A program made the position numbers and the translations under genes. From NCBI RefSeq assembly GCF_001685355.1, contig NZ_CP016438.1, forward strand, positions 6,076,001 through 6,140,000: DNA of 64,000 nucleotides, written 5' to 3'. Source of the DNA: Streptomyces lincolnensis. GTDB lineage: Bacteria; Actinomycetota; Actinomycetes; Streptomycetales; Streptomycetaceae. The notes below the pieces were generated by a model, which searched no databases, was not told the DNA's origin, and saw only the letters and a program-made list of their open reading frames with translations. Below, piece by piece: positions 1 to 8,036 of the stretch (position 1 is the stretch's first letter; every line of letters begins with the position of its first letter).

Positions 1-1
1 C

Positions 2-961
2 GACGTGGAGCCGGAGGGCGGACCCGCGCCCCGGCGGCGCCGCCTCTTCGGACGCAAGGCCCCCGCCCCGGTCACCGTCGTCTTCAGCCACGGCTACTGC
101 CTCAGCCAGGACTCCTGGCACTTCCAGCGGGCGGCGCTCAGGGGCGTGGTGCGGACCGTGCACTGGGACCAGCGCAGCCACGGGCGCTCCGGGCGGGGCG
201 TGGCGCAGGTGCGGGACAAGGAAGCGGTCAGCATCGATCAGCTGGGCCGCGACCTGAAGGCCGTCATCGACGCCGCCGTACCGGACGGGCCGATCGTGCT
301 GGTCGGGCACTCCATGGGCGGCATGACCGTGATGGCCCTGGCGGACGCCTTCCCCGAGCTGATCCGCGACCGGGTGGTGGCGGTGGCGCTGATCGGTACG
401 TCGTCGGGGCGGCTCGGCGAGGTGAACTTCGGGCTGCCGGTCGCCGGGGTCAACGCCGTACGGCGGGTGCTGCCCGGCGTACTGAAGGCGCTGGGGCAGC
501 AGGCCGCCCTGGTGGAGAAGGGGCGGCGGGCCACCGCCGACCTGTTCGCCGGGGTGATCAAGCGGTACTCGTTCGCCTCCCGTGACGTCGACCCGGCCGT
601 CGCGCGGTTCGCCGAGCGGATGATCGAGGGCACCCCGATCGACGTGGTCGCCGAGTACTACCCGGCGTTCAACGACCACGACAAGACCGAGGCGCTCGCC
701 CACTTCGCCGGCCTCCCGGTGCTGGTGCTGGCCGGGGTGGGGGACCTCGTCACGCCCAGCGAGCACAGCGAGGCCATCGCCGACCTGCTTCCCGACGCGG
801 AACTGGTGCTCGTGCCGGACGCCGGGCACCTGGTCATGCTGGAACACCCGGAAGTGGTCACCGACCGTCTCGCCGACCTGCTCACCCGCGCGGGTGCCGT
901 CCCCGCGGGAGCTACCGTAAATGGCTATGGAAGCACCAGCAGCACCGCACAACCCGGCTGA
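2..961 (+). CDS. alpha/beta hydrolase, 5' end cut by window edge
   Basis: Alpha/beta-hydrolase fold protein. The nucleophile elbow GHSMGG is seen about 100 residues from the first GTG (Ser near 103), the oxyanion-side motif is FSHGYC, and the C-terminal acid and histidine are in VLAGVGDLVTP and PDAGHLVMLEHP. The frame is open to the first base, and family members in this position usually have a longer N-terminus, so I treat the start as lying outside the window; a GTG at 5 would be the only internal alternative near the edge. It overlaps the following tsaE by 41 bases, so the two are cotranscribed. The substrate is unknown; the fold covers lipases, esterases and haloperoxidase-like enzymes. 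Confidence 0.85.
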   Translation, partial: DVEPEGGPAPRRRRLFGRKAPAPVTVVFSHGYCLSQDSWHFQRAALRGVVRTVHWDQRSHGRSGRGVAQVRDKEAVSIDQLGRDLKAVIDAAVPDGPIVLVGHSMGGMTVMALADAFPELIRDRVVAVALIGTSSGRLGEVNFGLPVAGVNAVRRVLPGVLKALGQQAALVEKGRRATADLFAGVIKRYSFASRDVDPAVARFAERMIEGTPIDVVAEYYPAFNDHDKTEALAHFAGLPVLVLAGVGDLVTPSEHSEAIADLLPDAELVLVPDAGHLVMLEHPEVVTDRLADLLTRAGAVPAGATVNGYGSTSSTAQPG

Positions 962-1472
962 CATCGAGATCACCGTCACCTCTCCCGAACAGATGCGGGA
1001 GTTGGGCCGACGCCTGGCCAAGCTGCTGCGCGCAGGCGACCTGGTGATGCTCACCGGGGAACTCGGCGCCGGCAAGACGACACTGACCCGGGGGCTCGGC
1101 GAGGGGCTCGGGGTCCGCGGGGCAGTCACCTCCCCGACCTTCGTGATCGCCCGCGTGCACCCCTCCCTCGGGGAGGGTCCGCCCCTGGTCCACGTGGACG
1201 CGTACCGGCTGGGCGGCGGTCTCGACGAGATGGAGGACCTCGACCTCGACGTCTCGCTGCCCGAGTCGGTGATCGTCGTGGAGTGGGGCGAGGGCAAGGT
1301 CGAGGAGCTGACCGACGACCGGCTGGCGGTCGTCATCCACCGGGCGGTGGGCACTGCGCCTGCGCGGGGGGCGACCCCCGGATCCCCCGAGACGGACGAG
1401 GTGCGGCACGTGACGGTGACCGGTCTGGGCGGGCGCTGGGCCGCGGTGGACCTGAGCGTGCTGTCGGCCTGA
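921..1472 (+). CDS. tsaE: tRNA threonylcarbamoyladenosine biosynthesis ATPase TsaE
   Basis: ATPase partner of TsaB and TsaD in making t6A at position 37 of ANN-decoding tRNAs. A Walker A motif GELGAGKTT lies near residues 46-54, followed by the family motif SPTF (TSPTFVIARV) and HVDAYRL. Length 183 residues, slightly long for the family because of a C-terminal tail after WGEG. The ATG at 921 lies within the upstream hydrolase gene; a second in-frame ATG is six bases later. tsaB and tsaD lie 1-2 kb downstream on the same strand, separated only by a small ORF and one reverse-strand gene, which supports the assignment. Confidence 0.93.
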   Translation: MAMEAPAAPHNPADIEITVTSPEQMRELGRRLAKLLRAGDLVMLTGELGAGKTTLTRGLGEGLGVRGAVTSPTFVIARVHPSLGEGPPLVHVDAYRLGGGLDEMEDLDLDVSLPESVIVVEWGEGKVEELTDDRLAVVIHRAVGTAPARGATPGSPETDEVRHVTVTGLGGRWAAVDLSVLSA

Positions 1473-1572
1473 CCTCGGAGCGGAGGGTCGGGTTCATGAA
1501 TGTTCCGACAAGACGTCGGCAAGATGTTGCGTCCGGCGACTCGCTCGTGGTCACATGGTGTTCCGTCCGTAC

Positions 1573-1586
1573 TTAGGTCTACCTAA
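1573..1586. promoter_or_regulatory. perfect inverted repeat TTAGGT-CT-ACCTAA
   Basis: A 6-2-6 perfect palindrome lies 34 bases before the start of the small gene at 1620 and is AT-rich against a GC-rich background. The half-site TTAGGT is the outer half of DtxR/IdeR/DmdR iron boxes, but the total span of 14 bp is shorter than the canonical 19 bp. It could be an operator for an unknown repressor. Confidence 0.4.
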
Positions 1587-1619
1587 CTACGCCCGCCCCC
1601 GAACTTACAGGAGGCGTCC

Positions 1620-1781
1620 ATGTCGGCCACCGAGAAGGCCCAGCCGTACCCGGTTGTCGCCGCTGTGTCCATGCGTGACCTGCTGGCGTCCTGCGCCGCC
1701 GCGCACGCGATCTCGACCCCGCCCCGCATGCCGGACCCGCAGACCGCCCAGCGGCCCGCCCAGGACCGCAAGGCGGCCTAG
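1620..1781 (+). CDS. small conserved-type hypothetical protein (53 aa)
   Basis: Short ORF beginning ATG-TCG-GCC with a near-ideal Shine-Dalgarno (CAGGAGG, 1608-1614) five bases upstream. The predicted 53-residue protein starts MSATEKAQPYPVV, has one Cys in LLASCAAAHA and a Pro/Gln-rich, basic tail. No signal peptide, membrane segment or known domain is visible. The strong ribosome site, third-position GC use and a palindromic site just upstream argue for a real gene. Function unknown. Confidence 0.6.
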   Translation: MSATEKAQPYPVVAAVSMRDLLASCAAAHAISTPPRMPDPQTAQRPAQDRKAA

Positions 1782-1803
1782 GACCGGGCGCCGGGGACAG
1801 GCC

Positions 1804-2355
1804 CTAGCGGATCACGACGACCTTCTCGCCGATCGTCGCGAAGCGCCACATCGCGTCGCCGTCCGGGCGGGACTCGCGGATGCCGCCGGTGCGTACGGCC
1901 GGGTCGGCGGCCGGGGCCGAGCCGTCCAGCGCCGCGCTGAAGCCGATGGCCACGCCGTCCACACTCGTGAAGCGGACGACGTGCTCGATGGGGGTGCCGT
2001 CGGTGCCGGTGACCGAGTTCGAGCGGGACGTCACGGGGTAGGTGCCGGGCGCCGGGTCGACGGAGCCCGGGGTGACGGCGAAGGTGCGCGTGACCTTGCC
2101 GTCCGCGCCGACCAGCCACACCCGGTCGGCGGCCACCGAGTACACGACCCGTCGGCCGGCACCGGACGCGGCCGGCAGCGCGGTGGCGTTCCGCTGGTCG
2201 CGGGGGGCCTTCGAGGCGGCCGTGGACGGGGTGCTCGCCCGGGTGTCGCCGAGGCCGGCCGGGACGCTGGCCGAGGCCTGGTAGGCGAGGACGCCGACCG
2301 CCGCCACGGCCGCCACGGTGAGCCCGGTCACGAATCCGGCGCTGCTGCTTGCCAC
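1804..2355 (-). CDS. membrane-anchored L,D-transpeptidase-like protein lacking the catalytic cysteine
   Basis: A 183-residue protein with an N-terminal membrane segment (GFVTGLTVAAVAAVGVLAY), then a Ser/Thr/Ala linker and a C-terminal region of about 110 residues. The order VYSVAADRVWLVGADGK, EHVVRFTSVDGVAIGF and a final DAMWRFATIGEKVVVIR follows the YkuD fold. In active enzymes the last part reads S/T-H-G-C-I/V-R before the DAxWLY helix; here it reads R-T-G-G-I-R, so the catalytic Cys and its preceding His are absent. The GTG at 2355 has an AGAGG site upstream on its strand. Likely a non-catalytic, extracytoplasmic wall-associated protein; the fold call is by motif order only. Divergent from tsaB. 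Confidence 0.6.
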   Translation of the reverse strand: MASSSAGFVTGLTVAAVAAVGVLAYQASASVPAGLGDTRASTPSTAASKAPRDQRNATALPAASGAGRRVVYSVAADRVWLVGADGKVTRTFAVTPGSVDPAPGTYPVTSRSNSVTGTDGTPIEHVVRFTSVDGVAIGFSAALDGSAPAADPAVRTGGIRESRPDGDAMWRFATIGEKVVVIR

Positions 2356-2456
2356 CGTCCACCTCTGCCTCGTGTAGAGCCTCGCGCAGTACGTCCTGCT
2401 GTGCCGTGACGGTAGCAGCAGGTGACCACCCCTTCCGGGGCTCCGACACGGGTCGT

Positions 2457-2485
2457 CCGACACCGGCGCCGGGGCGCCGTAGGCT
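2457..2485 (+). promoter_or_regulatory. probable leaderless promoter of tsaB
   Basis: CCGACA (2457-2462), a 17-base spacer and TAGGCT (2480-2485) fit a HrdB-type promoter. The GTG of tsaB begins six bases after the -10, so transcription would start at or next to the start codon and the message would be leaderless. No Shine-Dalgarno precedes the GTG, which agrees. Confidence 0.5.
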
Positions 2486-2491
2486 GTTTGC

Positions 2492-3148
2492 GTGCTCTTG
2501 CTCGCTCTGGATACCGCCACCCCCGCCGTCACCGTCGCGCTGCACGACGGCACGGACGTCATCGCCTCGTCGACCCAGGTGGACGCGCGCCGGCACGGGG
2601 AGCTGCTGCTGCCGGCCGTGGACCGGCTGCTCGCCGAGGCCGGCCTGAAGCTGGACGCCGTCACCGATGTCGTCGTCGGCATCGGCCCCGGTCCCTACAC
2701 GGGCCTGCGCGTCGGTCTGATGACCGCCGACACCTTCGGGCTCGCGCTCGGCGTCCCCGTGCACGGTGTGTGCACGCTGGACGGTCTCGCCCACGCGGCC
2801 GACATCGACAAGGGGCCCTTCGTCGTGGCGACCGACGCGCGGCGCAAGGAGGTCTACTGGGCGCGCTACGCGGACTCCCGCACCCGGCTGACCGAACCGG
2901 CCGTCGACCGGCCCGCCGACATCGCCGAGCAGGTGAAGGGGTTGCCGGCGGTCGGCGCGGGCGCGCTGCTGTACCCGGACACCTTCCCCGTCGTCCACGA
3001 GCCCGAGCACGTGTCGGCCGCCTCCCTCGCGGCCCTCGCCGCCGGGAAGCTGGCCGCGGGCGAGGAACTGCCCGCTCCCCGGCCGCTGTACCTGCGCCGC
3101 CCCGATGCCCAGGTCCCCAAGAACTACAAGGTGGTCACGCCCAAGTGA
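2492..3148 (+). CDS. tsaB: tRNA threonylcarbamoyladenosine biosynthesis protein TsaB
   Basis: TsaB is a Kae1/YgjD-type ASKHA-fold paralogue that dimerises with TsaD in the t6A synthase. The N-terminus LLLALDTATPAVTVAL, RRHGELLLPAVDRLL and the motif GIGPGPYTGLRVGLMTA (near residues 63-79) are diagnostic. Length 218 residues, normal for the family. The stop overlaps the GTG of rimI (GTGA). Start chosen at GTG 2492, just after a -10 box; no nearby alternative has a ribosome site. Confidence 0.95.
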   Translation: MLLLALDTATPAVTVALHDGTDVIASSTQVDARRHGELLLPAVDRLLAEAGLKLDAVTDVVVGIGPGPYTGLRVGLMTADTFGLALGVPVHGVCTLDGLAHAADIDKGPFVVATDARRKEVYWARYADSRTRLTEPAVDRPADIAEQVKGLPAVGAGALLYPDTFPVVHEPEHVSAASLAALAAGKLAAGEELPAPRPLYLRRPDAQVPKNYKVVTPK

Positions 3149-3735
3149 CCGACACCGACGCCAACACCAACAGCGTGACTCCTCGACTGCGCGAGATGCG
3201 CTGGTGGGACATCGACCCCGTGCTGGAGCTGGAGAAGGCGCTGTTCCCCGAGGACGCCTGGTCCCGGGGCATGTTCTGGTCGGAACTGGCCCACTCCCGC
3301 GGACCGGGGGCGACCCGGCGCTACCTCGTGGCCGAGGCGGGCGAGAGGGTCGTGGGATACGCGGGACTGGCCTCCGCCGGAACCGCCGGCGACGGCGGCT
3401 CCGCGTCCGACGGTGACCCCGCGCCCGACGGGAACCCCACCGCGGGCGCCGACGTCCAGACGATCGCCGTCGCGCAGGACCACTGGGGCACCGGCCTCGG
3501 CGCGCGGCTGCTGACCGAACTGCTGCGGGCCGCCACCGAGTTCGACTGCGCCGAAGTGATGCTGGAGTGCCGGGTCGACAACGTCCGCGCCCAGAAGCTG
3601 TACGAGCGCTTCGGCTTCGAGGCCATCGGGTTCCGCCGCGGCTACTACCAGCCGGGCAACGTGGACGCCCTGGTGATGCGCCTCACCGACCCGGCCACCT
3701 CCGTGAACGCACAAGGAACCGAGATCAATGGCTGA
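3145..3735 (+). CDS. rimI: ribosomal-protein-alanine N-acetyltransferase RimI
   Basis: GNAT acetyltransferase that modifies the N-terminal Ala of ribosomal protein S18 or related proteins. It shows [25 protein letters not shown] at the N-terminus, the acetyl-CoA loop [13 protein letters not shown], and [29 protein letters not shown], the RimI signature. At 196 residues it is longer than the usual ~150; the excess is an N-terminal tail and a Gly/Asp/Ser-rich insertion between the central strands (about residues 79-105). The GTG at 3145 overlaps the tsaB stop, and its end overlaps tsaD by eight bases, so the three genes are translationally coupled. Confidence 0.93.
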   Translation: MTDTDANTNSVTPRLREMRWWDIDPVLELEKALFPEDAWSRGMFWSELAHSRGPGATRRYLVAEAGERVVGYAGLASAGTAGDGGSASDGDPAPDGNPTAGADVQTIAVAQDHWGTGLGARLLTELLRAATEFDCAEVMLECRVDNVRAQKLYERFGFEAIGFRRGYYQPGNVDALVMRLTDPATSVNAQGTEING

Positions 3736-4819
3736 CCAACCCCTCGTCCTCGGCATCGAGACCTCCTGCGACGAGACCGGCGTCGGCATCGTGCACGGCA
3801 CCACCCTGCTGGCCGACGCCATCGCCTCCAGCGTCGACGAGCACGCCCGGTTCGGCGGGGTCGTGCCGGAGGTCGCCTCCCGCGCGCACCTGGAGGCGAT
3901 GGTGCCGACCGTCGAGCGCGCGCTGAAGGAGGCGGGGGTGAGCGCGAAGGACCTGGACGGCATCGCGGTCACCGCGGGGCCGGGTCTCGCCGGCGCCCTG
4001 CTCGTCGGCGTCTCCGCGGCCAAGGCGTACGCCTACGCCCTCGGCAAGCCGCTCTACGGCGTCAACCACCTCGCCTCCCACATCTGCGTGGACCAGCTGG
4101 AGCACGGCCCGCTGCCGGAGCCGACGATGGCGCTGCTGGTGTCCGGCGGGCACTCCTCGCTGCTGCTGTCCAGCGACATCACCTCCGACGTCCGGCCGAT
4201 GGGCTCGACCATCGACGACGCGGCCGGCGAGGCCTTCGACAAGATCGCGCGGGTGCTGAACCTGGGCTTCCCCGGCGGCCCGGTCATCGACCGGTACGCG
4301 CGCGAGGGCGACCCGGCGGCGATCGCCTTCCCGCGCGGGCTGACCGGGCCGCGCGACCCGGCGTACGACTTCTCCTTCTCGGGGCTGAAGACGGCCGTGG
4401 CCCGCTGGATCGAGGCGAAGCGGGCGGCGGGGGAGGAGGTGCCGGTGCGCGATGTGGCGGCCTCGTTCCAGGAGGCGGTCGTGGACGTGCTCACCCGCAA
4501 GGCCGTGCGGGCCTGCAAGGACGAGGGCGTCGACCACCTGATGATCGGCGGCGGTGTGGCCGCCAACTCCCGCCTGCGGGCCCTGGCCCAGGAGCGCTGC
4601 GAGGCGGCCGGGATCCGCCTGCGGGTGCCGCGGCCCAAGCTGTGCACCGACAACGGCGCGATGGTGGCCGCCCTGGGCGCCGAGATGGTCGCCCGTGGCC
4701 GGCCCGCGTCCGCCTGGGACCTCTCGGCGGACTCCTCGCTGCCGGTGACGGAACCGCACGTGCCCGGACCCGACCACGACCATGTGCACGAGGTCAGCAA
4801 GGAGAACCTGTACCCGTGA
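3728..4819 (+). CDS. tsaD: tRNA N6-adenosine threonylcarbamoyltransferase TsaD
   Basis: Catalytic subunit that transfers threonylcarbamoyl from TC-AMP to A37 of tRNA. Signature features: [14 protein letters not shown] at the N-terminus, metal-binding NHLASHI (the HxxxH site), [36 protein letters not shown], and C-terminal [11 protein letters not shown] with CTDNGAM. Length 363, typical. It is tightly packed after rimI and before a small coupled ORF. Essential in most bacteria. Confidence 0.97.
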   Translation: MADQPLVLGIETSCDETGVGIVHGTTLLADAIASSVDEHARFGGVVPEVASRAHLEAMVPTVERALKEAGVSAKDLDGIAVTAGPGLAGALLVGVSAAKAYAYALGKPLYGVNHLASHICVDQLEHGPLPEPTMALLVSGGHSSLLLSSDITSDVRPMGSTIDDAAGEAFDKIARVLNLGFPGGPVIDRYAREGDPAAIAFPRGLTGPRDPAYDFSFSGLKTAVARWIEAKRAAGEEVPVRDVAASFQEAVVDVLTRKAVRACKDEGVDHLMIGGGVAANSRLRALAQERCEAAGIRLRVPRPKLCTDNGAMVAALGAEMVARGRPASAWDLSADSSLPVTEPHVPGPDHDHVHEVSKENLYP

Positions 4820-5073
4820 CGGTCGCCCTGATGTGGGAGGCCCGGGCCCGCGAGGGCCGGGGCGAGGACCTGCTGGCCTGGGCCCGGGAGCGGGAGCTCG
4901 CGCCCGCGCCGCTGCGCCGGGAGACCTTCCGGGGGCCGCAGGACCGGGTGCTCGTCATCACCTGGTGGGACGCGGACCACGACGCCGAGCTGCCCGAACT
5001 TCCCGAACCGGACGGGGAGTTGGTCATGCGGGCGGTGCACCGGTGGCGGTTCGAGGCGGTCGCGGACCGCTGA
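4816..5073 (+). CDS. small protein coupled to tsaD (85 aa), ABM-like
   Basis: The GTG at 4816 overlaps the tsaD stop codon (GTGA), so it is translated by coupling. The 85-residue product begins [24 protein letters not shown] and ends [14 protein letters not shown]. Strand and helix spacing (beta strand, long helix, beta VLVITWWD) resembles a single antibiotic-biosynthesis-monooxygenase-like ferredoxin fold, but there is no diagnostic motif. Its last 50 bases overlap the convergent gene on the other strand. Function unknown. Confidence 0.65.
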   Translation: MTVALMWEARAREGRGEDLLAWARERELAPAPLRRETFRGPQDRVLVITWWDADHDAELPELPEPDGELVMRAVHRWRFEAVADR

Positions 5074-5569
5074 GCGGGGTGTGGGCGAGCCGGCCGGGCT
5101 CGTCCGGCGTGTGCTCCCGCCACAGCAGGCGGCCGTGACGGTGTTCCCAGCGGGCGGAGACGAGCGCGTCGGTCAGCCAGTCGGCCGCGCCGATCAGCGG
5201 GAGCAGGGCCCACCACGGGTCGAACAGCAGGGCCAGGGCGAGTCCGACGGCCAGGTACGGGACGAACACGCGCACCTGGACAAGGCTGCGGCGCGGGGGC
5301 GCGACGGCGGGGGCCGGTTCCGGCAGGGGCGGTGCGGCGTCCAGGCCCGTGAGCATGCCGATGCCCTTGAGCCGCGTGGACTTCAGCAGCGCCCACACCG
5401 CCGTGACGATCAGGGCCACGACGTAGTCGCCCGGAGAGGGCCTCGGCGCGTCGCGGACGGCGGACGCCACCGCCAGGCCGACGGCGGCGGACGCCACCGC
5501 CAGGCCGACGGCGGCGGCCGCCACCGACGACAGCGCGCACCCCAGTTGATCGTGAACCTGCCGGACCAT
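5024..5569 (-). CDS. hypothetical membrane protein with duplicated N-terminal segment
   Basis: Predicted 181-residue membrane protein. Hydrophobic stretches: a repeated AVGLAVASA pair (residues ~20-38), DYVVALIVTAVWALL, and VFVPYLAVGLALALLFDPWWALLPLIGAADWLTDALVSA. The C-terminal tail is basic and Pro-rich. The repeated nonapeptide reflects a 27-bp exact DNA duplication at 5464-5517. GGGGG precedes the ATG at 5569. It overlaps the convergent 85-aa ORF at the 3' end. No recognised domain. Confidence 0.6.
   Translation of the reverse strand: MVRQVHDQLGCALSSVAAAAVGLAVASAAVGLAVASAVRDAPRPSPGDYVVALIVTAVWALLKSTRLKGIGMLTGLDAAPPLPEPAPAVAPPRRSLVQVRVFVPYLAVGLALALLFDPWWALLPLIGAADWLTDALVSARWEHRHGRLLWREHTPDEPGRLAHTPLSGPRPPRTATGAPPA
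5464..5517. repeat. 27-bp exact tandem duplication
   Basis: The 27-bp unit beginning ACGCCACCGCCAGGCCGACG occurs at 5464-5490 and again at 5491-5517, in frame inside the membrane protein gene. It adds nine residues (AVGLAVASA repeated) to a membrane segment. Confidence 0.9.
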
Positions 5570-5596
5570 CGCACCCCCCGTGCGTCCGGTGCCGGG

Positions 5597-7915
5597 TCAC
5601 CCCACCCCCGACACCTCCGTCTCGCAGCGCAGCCGGCGGTCCGGGCCCACTTCCCGTACCGGGCCCGTCAGGTCGAGCCGGGCCGTGTGCCGTACGTCCG
5701 CGCTGGACACCGCCAACCGTAGTTCCAGCGCGCCCGGTTCGACCACCCTGCGACCGGAACGGTCGGTGAAGGCCGAAAGGTCCGCGTGGAACCGGAAGGT
5801 GACCCGGCGGGCCGCCCCGGGCTCCAGCTCCAGCCGCTGGTAGCCGATCAGGCGTACGTCGGGCCGGGTGACGGTGGCCACCGGGTCGTGCAGATAGAGC
5901 TGGACGACCTCGGCGCCCGCGCGCTCGCCCGTGTTGCGGACCGTCAGGGACAGGTCGTAGGAGCCGTCGGTGGTGATCTCCGGTGCTGTGCCCTCGAAGT
6001 CCGCCCAGTCGAACCCGGTGTAGGAGCGGCCGTGTCCGAAGGGGTACAGCGGGGTCGGGTCCAGGTTGCTGACCTCGACGCGCAGGCCCAGCGGGGGCTG
6101 GAGGTAGGTCCAGGGCTGGCCGCCGGGGAGCTGGGGGACGCTCACGGGGAGACGGCCGGAGGGGTTGACGCGGCCCGACAGGACTCCCGCCACCGCCGGG
6201 CCGCCCTCCTCCCCCGGGAAGAAGGCCTGGACGACCGCGCCGAGGCGGCCGTCCCAGCGGCCGAGCGCGTAGGGGCGTCCGGTGAGCAGGACGAGGATCA
6301 CCGGGACGCCGGTCGCCACCAGCGTGTCCAGCAACTCGGCCTGGACGCCCGGCAGTCGCAGGTCGGTGGCGTCGCAGCCCTCGCCCGAGGTGCCGCGGCC
6401 GAACAGGCCCGCCCGGTCGCCGAGGACAGCCACGCACACGTCCGCCTCGGCGGTCCGCGCCACCGCCTCCTCGAAGCCGGCGGTGTCCGGGTCGGACACC
6501 CCGCAGCCCTCCGCGAACGTGACCTTGGCGTCCGGGAGTTCGGCCCGCAGCGCCTGGAGCACGGTCGGGATCTCGATGCCCATCGCCACCTCGGGATGGT
6601 GCGGCAGGACATGGGACGGGAAGGAGTAGCAGCCCAGCATGGCCAGGGCGTCGGCGGCGCGCGGTCCGACGACGGCGATCCGGGTGTCCGGGGCCAGCGG
6701 CAGCAGACCGTCGGGGTTGTCCAGCAGGACCACCGACTCCTCGGCCAGCCGGCCGGCCAGCGCCCGGTTCGCCGCCGAGTCCAGGTTGATCCGGGTGGCC
6801 GGTTCGGGCTCCCAGCCCTCGTCCAGGAGGCCCAGCTCGCACTTCTGGAGCAGTACGCGGCGGGCCGCCCGGTCGATCAGGGACTCGGGCACCTCGCCCG
6901 CCCGGACCGCGTCGAGGAGGGGCCGGCCGTAGCACTTCAGGGTCGGCAGCTCGACGTCGACGCCCGCCGTCAGGGCCACGTGCGCGGCCTGAGCCTCGCT
7001 GCCCGCGACCCGGTGCTGGGTCTGGAGGAAGCCGATGCCGAAGTAGTCGGCGACCACCGTGCCGGTGAACCCCCAGCTGTCACGCAGGAGTTCGGTCAGC
7101 AGGCCCGGGTCCGCCGAGGCCGGGACGCCGTCGGTGTCGGTGTAGGCGGCCATCACCGAGCGGGCGCGGCCCTCGCGCAGGGCCAGCTCGAACGGCGGCA
7201 GGGTGATGTCCGCGAACTCCCGCACCCCCGCCCGCACCGGCGCCTGGTTGCGGGCGCCGGCCGAGGCCGCGTACCCGGCGAAGTGCTTGAGCGTGGCGAC
7301 GATCCCGGCCGACTCCAGACCGCGCACATAGGCGGCGCCCACCGTGCCGACCAGATACGGGTCCTCGCCGATGGTCTCCTCGACCCGGCCCCAGCGCGGA
7401 TCGCGTACGACGTCCAGGACCGGGGCGAGTCCCTGGTGCACGCCGACCGAGCGCAGGTCCTGGCCGATCCGCCGGGCCATCTCCTCGACCAGGTCCGGGT
7501 CGAAGGTCGCGCCCCAGGCCAGCGGGACCGGGTAGGCCGTCGCCCGCCAGGCGGTGAAGCCGGCCAGGCACTCCTCGTGGGCCAGCGCCGGGATGCCGAA
7601 GCGGCCGGCCGCGATGATACGGCGCTGGGCGCGGGCCAGTGCCTGCGCGCCCAGCGCCGGGTCCACCGGGGCGGTCCCGAAGGGGCGGGTGAGCTGGCCC
7701 AGGCCGTGGGTGATCAGCTCGGCCCAGTCGTCGTCGGAGAAGTCGGCGGCCATCTCGCGCTGGAGGGGCGCGACTTCACCGCCCTCTGTGGTGCTGGCGC
7801 CCACCCACACGCCGTAGAGCTGGGCGGTCTTCTCCTCCAGGGTCATCCGGGAGAGGAGGTCGTCGACGCGGGTGGCGGCGGGCAGGGCGGGGTCACGCCA
7901 GGGCGCGGTGGTCAT
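5597..7915 (-). CDS. glycoside hydrolase family 3 (beta-xylosidase/beta-glucosidase)
   Basis: A 772-residue GH3 enzyme without a signal peptide, hence cytoplasmic. N-terminal TIM-barrel: RMTLEEKTAQL, the substrate-pocket motif KHFAGY (Lys210-His211), and the nucleophile Asp290 in TGTVVADYFG. The GH3-C alpha/beta sandwich follows (IAVVGPRAADALAMLGCYSFP, VCVAVLGDRAGLFGRGTSGEGCDATDLRLPG), and the C-terminus carries the fibronectin-III-like domain (YPFGHGRSYTGFDW, TVRNTGERAGAEVVQLYL). The ATG at 7915 follows CAGGAG by six bases. It is divergent from a LacI repressor and 1.3 kb from a GH10 xylanase, so it most likely hydrolyses imported xylo-oligosaccharides. Specificity for glucose against xylose cannot be fixed from sequence. 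Confidence 0.93.
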   Translation of the reverse strand: MTTAPWRDPALPAATRVDDLLSRMTLEEKTAQLYGVWVGASTTEGGEVAPLQREMAADFSDDDWAELITHGLGQLTRPFGTAPVDPALGAQALARAQRRIIAAGRFGIPALAHEECLAGFTAWRATAYPVPLAWGATFDPDLVEEMARRIGQDLRSVGVHQGLAPVLDVVRDPRWGRVEETIGEDPYLVGTVGAAYVRGLESAGIVATLKHFAGYAASAGARNQAPVRAGVREFADITLPPFELALREGRARSVMAAYTDTDGVPASADPGLLTELLRDSWGFTGTVVADYFGIGFLQTQHRVAGSEAQAAHVALTAGVDVELPTLKCYGRPLLDAVRAGEVPESLIDRAARRVLLQKCELGLLDEGWEPEPATRINLDSAANRALAGRLAEESVVLLDNPDGLLPLAPDTRIAVVGPRAADALAMLGCYSFPSHVLPHHPEVAMGIEIPTVLQALRAELPDAKVTFAEGCGVSDPDTAGFEEAVARTAEADVCVAVLGDRAGLFGRGTSGEGCDATDLRLPGVQAELLDTLVATGVPVILVLLTGRPYALGRWDGRLGAVVQAFFPGEEGGPAVAGVLSGRVNPSGRLPVSVPQLPGGQPWTYLQPPLGLRVEVSNLDPTPLYPFGHGRSYTGFDWADFEGTAPEITTDGSYDLSLTVRNTGERAGAEVVQLYLHDPVATVTRPDVRLIGYQRLELEPGAARRVTFRFHADLSAFTDRSGRRVVEPGALELRLAVSSADVRHTARLDLTGPVREVGPDRRLRCETEVSGVG

Positions 7916-7945
7916 GAAACTCCTGTCGGGGTGATAGCCCTCTCG

Positions 7946-7956
7946 CGAATGTTTCG
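7946..7956. promoter_or_regulatory. LacI-family operator 1 (CGAA-TGT-TTCG)
   Basis: A perfect CGAA-N3-TTCG site sits in the divergent promoter between the GH3 gene and the LacI gene. The same core occurs in the xylanase leader (9145-9157), so it is the probable binding site of the repressor encoded at 8037. Confidence 0.65.
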
Positions 7957-7966
7957 AGACGCCATT

Positions 7967-7977
7967 CGAATGTTTTG
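7967..7977. promoter_or_regulatory. LacI-family operator 2 (CGAA-TGT-TTTG)
   Basis: A second copy of the operator with one mismatch in the right half. Its centre is 21 bp from operator 1, two helical turns, so two dimers could bind the same face of the DNA and repress both divergent genes. Confidence 0.5.
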
Positions 7978-8036
7978 GGAACCTAGGGCGGTCGGAAGGG
8001 TTCGTCAAGAGGTCGCGCAGGGATACGATCGCCGCC

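Noticed and set aside
1573..1586. A canonical DmdR1 iron box
   Set aside because: Half-sites match but the total length is 14 bp, not 19; kept only as a palindrome of unknown function.
4054..5040. Long minus-strand frames across tsaD
   Set aside because: They are antisense to a strongly conserved essential gene and have no motif of their own.
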